Below, in pieces: positions 6,779-12,759 of a stretch of DNA of 12,759 nucleotides (positions are counted from its first letter, which is position 1; each line of letters starts with the position of its first letter). The notes under the pieces were generated by a model. That model was not told the origin of the DNA. It did not search any database and worked only from the letters and a program-made list of their open reading frames with translations. Source of the stretch: DAOQAU01 sp035354275 (GTDB lineage: Bacteria > Cyanobacteriota > Vampirovibrionia > Gastranaerophilales > Gastranaerophilaceae); contig DAOQAU010000049.1 in NCBI GenBank assembly GCA_035354275.1, positions 1-12,759 on the forward strand, in the 5' to 3' direction. A program made the translations under genes and the position numbers.

Positions 6779-7757
6779 GTTTACATAATCCTTTTATAAA
6801 ATTTTTATTTCTTATTGTGTCATAGTATTTATACAAAGGGGTATTTTTAAAAAGATTTTCATCATAAATTTTGAAATCTACATTGATGAATTTTTTTTGA
6901 AGTTTTTGGTAGCATTTTATTTTATTCAGCCCCGAAGTATTGTTTAAAATATTAATCATATGCAATAATTTAAATTTTAAAAAGTCATTTTTCATTTGCT
7001 CAAAATATTCAAAACTTTTTATGGTTTCTTCGATTTTGTCAAGGGTTTCTATTTTAACGTCAAAAATATTTTTTGACTGCTGAAACATTGAGTTCTTGTT
7101 GTTTACTCTGTAATTATAAAGTTTTTCCTTCAATATCGATATTTTTTCGGCGTGCTTATAAATATGATAAAAAAACAAATTGTCTTCAAAAAATAAGACC
7201 TCTTCAAATCTTGCTTTTGTTCTTTTTAAAAAATCTCTGTTGTAAATTTTGCCCCATGCCATAACGGGTATATAAAACATTTGTTTTTTTGTGTCAAATT
7301 GGTTAAATACTTTGTTTTCAAAAAAAGCAAGACAAGAAAGCGAAAGATAATCACTCATAAAATCTGATTTTTGGAGTGTTTCACAGTCATAGGCTTGGGC
7401 GGCACAGATTGAAAAGTCGGTTTCATTTTTTTCTATTTCGCAAAATAATTTTTGTGCAAAATCTTTTTTCAGCCAATCATCAGAATCTACAAAAATAATA
7501 TATTTCCCGCTTGCAAGTTCAAGCCCTCTATTTCTTGACGCGCTCAACCCCTGATTTTTTTGTGAAAAAACCTTTATTCTGGAATCTTTGTCGGAAAATT
7601 TTTCCAAAATTTCAAGAGAATTATCCTTAGAGCCGTCATTTATGCAAATAATTTCCATATCTTCAAAGCTTTGATTAATAATGCTTTCAAGACATTTTTC
7701 AATATATTTTCCCGAGTTGAAAACAGGAATGATAACAGAAATCGAACAATTACTCAT
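6768..7757 (-). CDS. Family 2 glycosyltransferase (GT-A fold), downstream copy
   Basis: This 329-residue protein begins with the GT2 core: 'SVIIPVFNSGKYI' at 7-19, 'NDGSKDNS' at 40-47 (Asp41 contacts the nucleotide), 'SASRNRGL' at 72-79, and the metal-binding DxD element 'VDSDDW' at 90-95. The C-terminal two thirds are Lys/Phe-rich and less conserved, as is usual where the acceptor is bound. It would transfer a sugar from a nucleotide donor to a growing surface glycan at the cytoplasmic side. Sugar and acceptor are not predictable. The start has GGAG 6 nt upstream (7764-7767) and overlaps the end of the preceding glycosyltransferase gene by 8 nt, indicating co-transcription. Its first ~95 residues align without gaps to that gene. 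The stop (TAG) lies within the convergent gene's last codons. Confidence 0.92.
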   Translation of the reverse strand: MSNCSISVIIPVFNSGKYIEKCLESIINQSFEDMEIICINDGSKDNSLEILEKFSDKDSRIKVFSQKNQGLSASRNRGLELASGKYIIFVDSDDWLKKDFAQKLFCEIEKNETDFSICAAQAYDCETLQKSDFMSDYLSLSCLAFFENKVFNQFDTKKQMFYIPVMAWGKIYNRDFLKRTKARFEEVLFFEDNLFFYHIYKHAEKISILKEKLYNYRVNNKNSMFQQSKNIFDVKIETLDKIEETIKSFEYFEQMKNDFLKFKLLHMINILNNTSGLNKIKCYQKLQKKFINVDFKIYDENLFKNTPLYKYYDTIRNKNFIKGLCKLSF

Positions 7758-8820
7758 ACAAGGCTCCAGTGAGTTTTTTGATAAAATTCAATTTTGCTCT
7801 TAAATTTAAAAATTTGCAATCCAGAATTAAGTTTTTAAAATAGTAAGTTAAAAAATTATTACTTATAAAATCATCATAAATTTGAAAATAGTCTGATTTT
7901 GAAAGTAAAAAAAGGTCATAGTTTTTCAAATCTATATTAATCAAGTATTCCCTGCATTTTTTATAAAACTTTTTTTTGTTTTTCCATGCGCATTTTATAT
8001 ACCAAAAATGCAGCAGGTGGCATTTGAATTCTAAAAGAACGTATTTATAAATTTCATCAAATCTTTTCTTTTTGTAGAGTTCATCAATAGAATCTGCCAG
8101 AGCAAAAGTTTGGAAAATATTGTCGCTTTTTGCAAAATGAGAAGTTATGGTAAAAGACTGAATTACCCTGTAGTTGTATAAATATTTATCTATAAGGGTT
8201 ATTATTTGAGCGTTTAGAAAGGTGTTGAGATGAAAATAATAATCTTCTATTCCACTGATATTTTCAGGAAAAATTATCTGATTTTTTTGCAAAAACTCTT
8301 TTTTATACAATTTGTTCCAGACAGAAAGATTACCTGACATAATTGATCCTTCGTAATCTTTAAAAGTGTGTTTGGAGTTTTCGTTTACGTGATTTTCCCA
8401 CATAAGAAGGTCAAAAAATTTTTTTGGCTGAGTAATTTTCTTGTTATTATCAAAAGAATTTCCGTTGAATATTACAATGTCAGAATCGTTTTTTTGAGCA
8501 TTTTCAAAGACTGTTTGGCATAAATTTTTTACAATCCAGTCATCTGCATCTACAAATTGAATGTACTTGCCTTTGGCAATTTCCATTCCTTTGTTTCTGG
8601 CATGTGAAGGACCTTTGTTTTCTGTATTGATTACGCTAATTCGCTTATCTTTAGTCGCGTATTTATTTAATATTTCAAGAGAATTATCCTTAGAGCCGTC
8701 ATTGACACAAATTATCTCGATGTCTGTCAGCGTTTGATTAATAACACTTTCAAGGCATTGGACAAGGTGTTTTTCTGAATTGAAAACGGGAATGATTATT
8801 GAAATTAAACATTTTTCCAT
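7750..8820 (-). CDS. Family 2 glycosyltransferase (GT-A fold), upstream copy
   Basis: Start ATG 8820 (356 residues) is preferred over the in-frame TTG 8829, because the ungapped alignment with its tandem copy begins there. The GT2 core is clear: 'SIIIPVFNSEKHL' at 7-19, 'NDGSKDNS' at 40-47, 'HARNKGM' at 73-79 and 'VDADDW' at 90-95 with the DxD metal ligands. The C-terminal part is long, Lys/Tyr/Phe-rich and not assignable. The role is probably addition of one sugar in a capsule, lipopolysaccharide or wall polysaccharide. The gene lies 10 nt after the pyruvyl transferase stop and overlaps the second glycosyltransferase by 8 nt, so all three are likely one transcript. No clear Shine-Dalgarno precedes the ATG. 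Translation may therefore be coupled to the gene upstream. Confidence 0.92.
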   Translation of the reverse strand: MEKCLISIIIPVFNSEKHLVQCLESVINQTLTDIEIICVNDGSKDNSLEILNKYATKDKRISVINTENKGPSHARNKGMEIAKGKYIQFVDADDWIVKNLCQTVFENAQKNDSDIVIFNGNSFDNNKKITQPKKFFDLLMWENHVNENSKHTFKDYEGSIMSGNLSVWNKLYKKEFLQKNQIIFPENISGIEDYYFHLNTFLNAQIITLIDKYLYNYRVIQSFTITSHFAKSDNIFQTFALADSIDELYKKKRFDEIYKYVLLEFKCHLLHFWYIKCAWKNKKKFYKKCREYLINIDLKNYDLFLLSKSDYFQIYDDFISNNFLTYYFKNLILDCKFLNLRAKLNFIKKLTGALYE

Positions 8821-8830
8821 AAACACCAAC

Positions 8831-9634
8831 TTATTTCATCAAAAATGGGGGATTAACAGTTTCTTTAAGGCAAAATTCTTCGTGGAAAAAAACGTTGTCA
8901 AAATTATCTTTTAAGCTGCTTTGGTATATCGCTTTATTTTTAAAATAACCCCCTTGATAAAGGTGCACTTCTCTTTGAAGATGACACCCTGCGATTGCTA
9001 TATGCATTCTGTCGGTGTGAATAACTGAATATTTTGATAAAAATTTATAAAGATGATTTACGTCGGATAATTCATTTCCCATTGAACTTATATCAATATT
9101 TTCTTTGGGCGCGATTATTGAGCCTGAGCTTTCTTTGTCGGTTCTGAATAAATAACCGATTTCATCTCCCGGCAGCACGTTCATTTTGTCGATATAAAAA
9201 GACATGTCGTGGCAAAAAATGCCTTGGGGCATGTTTTCTTTGCTTTCAAATTTATCTCGAACAAAGACCGTAACTTCAGGTAAATCGTAAGTATTTTCAA
9301 AAGTTGAAGGCAAAATTATTACATTAATTTTTTTGCAGATTTTTTTTAAATCAAGAATTTTATTTACTACGTGCTGTGAATGATTCCAGCAATTACACCA
9401 TGCTCCACCACCACCATATATAAAAGTTGCACCTTTAAAAAATGCTTTAATAATTATTTTTAGGGAAATATTTTTAATTTCTTCATATTTTATATTTGTG
9501 TCTTTGAAAAATTTTAAAGTCGCATATCTGATTATTGCATCACCCCAGTTACCGGGGTTTGGAATGTAATAAATCGGTTTGCTCTCGCTTTTTTCTTTTA
9601 TAATTTTTTCAAGCTCTAAAAAATCGGATTTCAT
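8831..9634 (-). CDS. Polysaccharide pyruvyl transferase family protein
   Basis: This 267-residue protein matches the polysaccharide pyruvyl transferase (CsaB/WcaK/EpsO-like) pattern. It has 'NPGNWGDAIIRY' (26-37, family motif N-x-G-D), the glycine cluster 'YGGGGAW' (73-79) and 'VFVRD' (123-127). It also has 'HTDRMHIAI' (206-214), equivalent to the conserved H-x-D-R-x-H near the C-terminus. Family members add a pyruvate ketal from phosphoenolpyruvate to sugars of exopolysaccharides or secondary wall polymers. Some homologues act on other phospho-donors, so the exact reaction is inferred. It is slightly shorter than many members (about 300-400). The neighbouring glycosyltransferases support a surface-glycan role. 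A TATTAT lies 6 nt before the ATG, with no ribosome-binding site, so the gene may have its own leaderless start besides read-through from the pilin-like gene 22 nt upstream. Confidence 0.85.
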   Translation of the reverse strand: MKSDFLELEKIIKEKSESKPIYYIPNPGNWGDAIIRYATLKFFKDTNIKYEEIKNISLKIIIKAFFKGATFIYGGGGAWCNCWNHSQHVVNKILDLKKICKKINVIILPSTFENTYDLPEVTVFVRDKFESKENMPQGIFCHDMSFYIDKMNVLPGDEIGYLFRTDKESSGSIIAPKENIDISSMGNELSDVNHLYKFLSKYSVIHTDRMHIAIAGCHLQREVHLYQGGYFKNKAIYQSSLKDNFDNVFFHEEFCLKETVNPPFLMK

Positions 9635-9640
9635 ATATCT

Positions 9641-9646
9641 ATAATA
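9641..9646 (-). promoter_or_regulatory. -10-like box abutting the pyruvyl transferase gene
   Basis: Minus-strand TATTAT (9641-9646, 5/6 match) is followed by 6 nt (AGATAT) and the ATG at 9634. The only -35 candidate is a poor TTCTCT at 9664-9669, inside the end of the pilin-like gene. The call depends mainly on the geometry repeated at 3092 and 5194. Confidence 0.28.
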
Positions 9647-9656
9647 CTATAAAATT

Positions 9657-10376
9657 TTATTGAAGAGAAATATTGGCTTCGCGGAGAGCTTTATAATAGT
9701 TTTCTTTTTCTTTTAAAACATTGTCTCCACAGACAAATTGGAACCAATTCTGATCACCGTATTTCACCAGATCTACACAATCACTTAAAGTATATGGTCC
9801 TGCTATGGGTTCATAAGAAGGATCCGCGCCTTTTAATCCTTTTACTGTGATTGCAAATCGGTCAATTCCAAGTTTATTAGGAAGTTTAGCACCGTTTATA
9901 TCAAAATAAACTCTAGGTTCATAATTTGTCCACGAATCGGCATATAAAGCAATTTGAGAGCCGTCAGCTGTTGTGTACCAGTGTAAACCGCCATCATCTG
10001 TTTCTTTTAAAATATTAAAATAGCTATTGAATTCAGATGTGGCTCCGGCAACATCAGCTAAATAAGCACTTATTAGGCATTTTCTGTCAATACATTGATT
10101 ATCAACACCCCATTTGTTAAGTGCTTGTGTAACTGAAGAGTAGCTTTTCATAAATTGAGAGGTCAGGCGCTTTTCACCAGTATTTGACATTAAGGTAGGA
10201 ATTGTAATTGCTGCTACAACCCCTATTATGCCTAAGGTAATTAGGACTTCTGCCAAAGTGAATCCTTTTTTTCTTAAATTAATTTTGTCGAATTTAATTT
10301 TAATTGGGATGGTTTTGCTTAGTTTAACGTTGTTTAAAAATAATTTTTCTAAATTATGTTGGTTTAAATTAATCAT
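9657..10376 (-). CDS. Type IV pilin-like protein (prepilin-type N-terminus)
   Basis: The 239-residue product carries a class III prepilin signal 'KKG|FTLAEVLITLGIIGVVAA' at 36-55. Cleavage by prepilin peptidase would fall after Gly38, Phe39 would be N-methylated, and Glu43 is the conserved Glu5 of the mature pilin. The following hydrophobic helix packs pilus or pseudopilus cores. The C-terminal globular part is pilin-like in size, with four cysteines in two pairs (NQCIDRKC, and SDC...VCGD) that could form disulfides. The leader is unusually long at 38 residues. No alternative ATG, GTG or TTG lies between residue 1 and the cleavage site, and GGAG about 10 nt before the ATG supports this start. 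It may be a minor pilin or a pseudopilin of a type II-like system. No assembly ATPase or platform gene is nearby. Confidence 0.9.
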   Translation of the reverse strand: MINLNQHNLEKLFLNNVKLSKTIPIKIKFDKINLRKKGFTLAEVLITLGIIGVVAAITIPTLMSNTGEKRLTSQFMKSYSSVTQALNKWGVDNQCIDRKCLISAYLADVAGATSEFNSYFNILKETDDGGLHWYTTADGSQIALYADSWTNYEPRVYFDINGAKLPNKLGIDRFAITVKGLKGADPSYEPIAGPYTLSDCVDLVKYGDQNWFQFVCGDNVLKEKENYYKALREANISLQ

Positions 10377-10401
10377 AATTCTCTTTCTCCATTTTAAATT
10401 T

Positions 10402-10433
10402 AAGAGCTTAGGTTTTTAAAAACCTAAGCTCTT
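10402..10433. terminator. Perfect 32-bp palindrome between two leftward genes, probable terminator/attenuator
   Basis: AAGAGCTTAGGTTTTT (10402-10417) is followed directly by its exact reverse complement (10418-10433). As RNA on the minus strand it would form a hairpin of about 14 bp with a short loop, 11 nt after the stop of the small secreted gene and 25 nt before the pilin-like ATG. It is not followed by a clean U-tract, being flanked by AT-rich DNA instead. It could therefore terminate weakly, protect the 3' end of the upstream mRNA, or bind a dimeric protein as DNA. Confidence 0.55.
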
Positions 10434-10444
10434 GATAATAATAT

Positions 10445-10867
10445 TTACAGCATATTTTTTCTAATTTTATCTTTTGCTCTGTCAATGTCTTTAATTCTTT
10501 TTTCGATTGACCTTACTTGTTTATAAAGCATGCTTCTTTCGTTTTTAATTAATTTATATTGTGCGTCAACATCTGCGTATTTTGATTTGTAATTCAAAAG
10601 GTCGTTTCTGATGCCCACTTGAGCATTATCAAGTTCAAGGATTGCATTTTGAATATTTTCATTACCTATAGGCACTTCGCCCGGAACAGTTTGCAGAGCA
10701 TTTGCGCCTTCTTTATTCAAAAGACTTTTAATAGGGTTAGAAGTCGTTTTTGGCGCGGAATAACCTGCGTCATCAAAATTTAACGGCGTAAAAGCACCAT
10801 CTGCAAAGGCCATGCCAGTACAAGTTGCTAAAACGGCTAGTGTGATTGCAAATTTTGCATATTTCAT
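10445..10867 (-). CDS. Small secreted coiled-coil protein of unknown function
   Basis: The 140-residue product starts with a standard Sec signal peptide (MKYAKF..., cleavage after A-F-A at 20-22, before Asp23). A flexible Pro/Asn/Ser-rich segment follows to about residue 68. A long charged helix from about 69 to 140 is rich in Leu/Ile at heptad-like spacing, with Lys/Arg/Asp/Glu between ('LIKNERSMLYKQVRSIEKRI'), and is a likely coiled coil. No named domain is recognised. The start is secure, with AGGAG 8 nt before the ATG. A minus-strand TATAAT at 10913-10918 could be its -10 box, though no good -35 accompanies it. It lies upstream of the pilin-like gene but is separated from it by a strong palindrome, so it may be expressed separately and more highly. 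A periplasmic or surface structural role is a guess. Confidence 0.8.
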   Translation of the reverse strand: MKYAKFAITLAVLATCTGMAFADGAFTPLNFDDAGYSAPKTTSNPIKSLLNKEGANALQTVPGEVPIGNENIQNAILELDNAQVGIRNDLLNYKSKYADVDAQYKLIKNERSMLYKQVRSIEKRIKDIDRAKDKIRKNML

Positions 10868-11078
10868 ATTTCAATCTCCTCTCGTAAAATATCGTATTAC
10901 AATTATCATTTTATTATACTTTTACTCAAAAATAAAATAAGTTAACTTTTGTTAATAAATATATAAACATGCTGTTGATTTATTTTTTAGTTTAAAGTAA
11001 GATAGTGATTACGATATAAATTTACATAGAACATTAGAGACCGAAATAAAAGCACTAAATATTTTTCAATTTCAGTAC
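10868..11078. other. AT-rich intergenic DNA upstream of the rRNA control region
   Basis: This is the first part of the 670-bp gene-free stretch. It holds the leader and possible -10 box of the leftward small secreted gene, and a candidate upstream rRNA promoter at 10975-11003. Otherwise it is very AT-rich, with no credible ORF, tRNA or repeat. The A/T-rich block just before 11079 could act as an UP element. Confidence 0.5.
10975..11003 (+). promoter_or_regulatory. Possible upstream rRNA promoter
   Basis: TTGATT (10975-10980) and TAAGAT (10998-11003) are spaced by exactly 17 nt. Each is a 4/6 match to the sigma-70 consensus. Tandem promoters are common before rRNA operons, but in DNA this AT-rich the match may be accidental. 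Confidence 0.3.
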
Positions 11079-11106
11079 TTGACAACAGAGATTGAAGTAA
11101 TAATAT
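11079..11106 (+). promoter_or_regulatory. Strong promoter for the structured RNA and/or 16S rRNA
   Basis: A perfect -35 box TTGACA (11079-11084) is followed after 16 nt by TAATAT (11101-11106, 4/6). The upstream 35 nt are A/T-rich. Transcription would start near 11113, directly at the foot of the hairpin ACCGC-TATAT-GCGGT. It is the best promoter between the leftward genes and 16S, so it probably drives the rRNA operon as well as the structured RNA. Confidence 0.65.
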
Positions 11107-11112
11107 TGTAAA

Positions 11113-11267
11113 TACCGCTATATGCGGTTCAATTTTGGGAGCGGCCCTAAATGGCGAGAGCCTGCCGACCTCTGATAAAACCCCAAATAAGGGTTTTCCT
11201 ATCCCTTTAGAGTTAGGAGCTCGGCTTGTCCGATACCTGACCGAAAGAGTAAAGGGTGAGGTTTTTT
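11113..11267 (+). ncRNA. Structured RNA of about 155 nt upstream of 16S: rRNA leader attenuator or stand-alone small RNA
   Basis: Four consecutive helices can be drawn. A: ACCGC/GCGGT (11114-11128). B: CGGC (11142-11145)/GCCG (11164-11167), enclosing GGC-GAGA-GCC (11153-11162) with a GNRA-type tetraloop. C: AAAACCC (11177-11183)/GGGTTTT (11191-11197), a perfect 7 bp. D: CCT..CCCTTTA (11198-11209)/TAAAGGG..AGG (11250-11261), with inner helices TTAGG/CCTGA and TCGG/CCGA. Helix D is followed at once by six T residues. Promoter, compact helices and terminator together suggest a defined transcript. GC content is clearly higher than in the flanking DNA. It does not show the conserved motifs I know for 4.5S/SRP RNA, RNase P RNA, tmRNA, 5S rRNA, T-box, TPP, SAM or cobalamin riboswitches. 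A diverged 6S RNA is not excluded. Identity is unknown. Confidence 0.6.
11198..11267 (+). terminator. Terminator-like long helix plus U6 in the rRNA leader
   Basis: The outer stem pairs CCT (11198-11200) with AGG (11259-11261) and CCCTTTA (11203-11209) with TAAAGGG (11250-11256), across a 2x2 internal loop. Two further short helices lie within. TTTTTT occupies 11262-11267. The stem-to-U-tract junction is as in an intrinsic terminator, although the hairpin is longer and more internally looped than usual. Confidence 0.5.
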
Positions 11268-11332
11268 AACCAAAAATCGAACATTGAAAACAGAATAGCT
11301 GAAAACTAAGGCATTAGCAAAGAACGAAATGA

Positions 11333-11365
11333 CTTGCAATTTTGCAAGACTTTGAAACTCTTTAA
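11333..11365 (+). promoter_or_regulatory. boxB/boxA-like antitermination site in the rRNA leader
   Basis: A short hairpin (CTTGCAATTTTGCAAG, 11333-11348) is followed 9 nt later by CTCTTTAA (11358-11365), identical to the core of the E. coli rrn boxA (TGCTCTTTAACA). The hairpin-then-boxA order is that of bacterial rrn leaders, where NusB-NusE (S10) load on boxA to suppress termination. A second, Firmicutes-like candidate, 'AACATTGAAAACAGAATA', lies at 11280-11297. Confidence 0.45.
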
Positions 11366-11428
11366 TGCAAATGCCGAAAAATGACAAAATATACTTGTTG
11401 ATTCAACAAAAAATGATTTAACGGACAA

Positions 11429-11446
11429 GCTCGCAGCAATGCGAGC
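11429..11446 (+). other. GCAA-tetraloop hairpin in the pre-16S leader
   Basis: GCTCGCA (11429-11435), loop GCAA and TGCGAGC (11440-11446) form a perfect 7-bp stem capped by a GNRA tetraloop. It is likely a folding or processing element of the 16S precursor. Confidence 0.45.
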
Positions 11447-11498
11447 GAAAGATGACAAAACGCGAAACATAATGTTAGCAATAGTCAAAATGAGCATT

Positions 11499-11521
11499 TT
11501 ACATCTTTTAGCGAGATGTAA
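11499..11521 (+). other. Hairpin immediately before 16S rRNA, possible processing element
   Basis: TTACATCT (11499-11506) and AGATGTAA (11514-11521) form a perfect 8-bp stem with a 7-nt loop, ending 16 nt before the mature 16S 5' end. The long RNase III stem of pre-16S would need the sequence beyond the window, so whether this hairpin forms in the precursor is uncertain. Confidence 0.4.
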
Positions 11522-11537
11522 TAATCATAACTTTCTG

Positions 11538-12759
<1,222 letters not shown>

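Noticed and set aside
8821..8829. Start of the upstream glycosyltransferase at TTG 8829
   Set aside because: The ungapped alignment with its tandem copy begins at ATG 8820.
11113..11267. Assignment to SRP/4.5S RNA, RNase P, tmRNA, 5S rRNA, T-box or a common riboswitch
   Set aside because: The diagnostic conserved strings of these families are not present; naming it would be a guess.
11395..11409. Small palindrome TTGTTGATTCAACAA in the rRNA leader
   Set aside because: A usable stem is only 5-6 AT-rich bp; it is too weak to call separately from the other leader hairpins.

Overview
The window looks like chromosome of a low-GC, double-membraned bacterium. The 16S rRNA start (11538 to the window edge) has the shortened V3 helix and the 'GCGCAATGGGCGAAAGCC' type of signature seen in Cyanobacteriota. 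Together with the AT-rich genes, an outer-membrane TpsB-like transporter and type IV pilin-like proteins of the 'GFTLAEVLITLGIIGVVAA' kind, this points to the non-photosynthetic gut lineage Vampirovibrionia/Melainabacteria (Gastranaerophilales). That placement rests on recalled signatures, not on a tree.

Layout. (i) 1-2394: a divergent pair. Leftward is the start of a secreted protein with a proline-rich PPVV/PPIL linker, cut by the window edge. Rightward is a complete two-partner-secretion (ShlB/FhaC-type) outer-membrane transporter. The two form a plausible export pair. (ii) 2396-5187: an NlpC/P60-type secreted cysteine hydrolase (-), a CheR-type SAM methyltransferase (+) and an OppD/DppD-type ABC ATPase (-), packed with almost no intergenic DNA. 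(iii) 5352-6778: two overlapping, related membrane proteins of unknown function, sharing an ungapped DKxxTxExxxY motif. (iv) 10867-6768 (all -): a small secreted coiled-coil protein, a type IV pilin-like protein, a polysaccharide pyruvyl transferase and two tandem family 2 glycosyltransferases. The last three look like a surface-polysaccharide operon. (v) 10868-11537: a gene-free rRNA control region with one or two promoters, a structured RNA of about 155 nt ending in a terminator-like helix plus U6, then a boxB/boxA-like antitermination signal and further hairpins. (vi) 11538-12759: the first ~1.2 kb of 16S rRNA.

Most of the genes concern the cell envelope: secretion, wall remodelling, pilin and surface glycans. 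The most unusual signals are the terminator-bearing structured RNA directly upstream of 16S, the coupled pair of unknown membrane proteins, and three genes whose -10 box sits exactly 6 nt before the ATG, which is the geometry of leaderless transcription.
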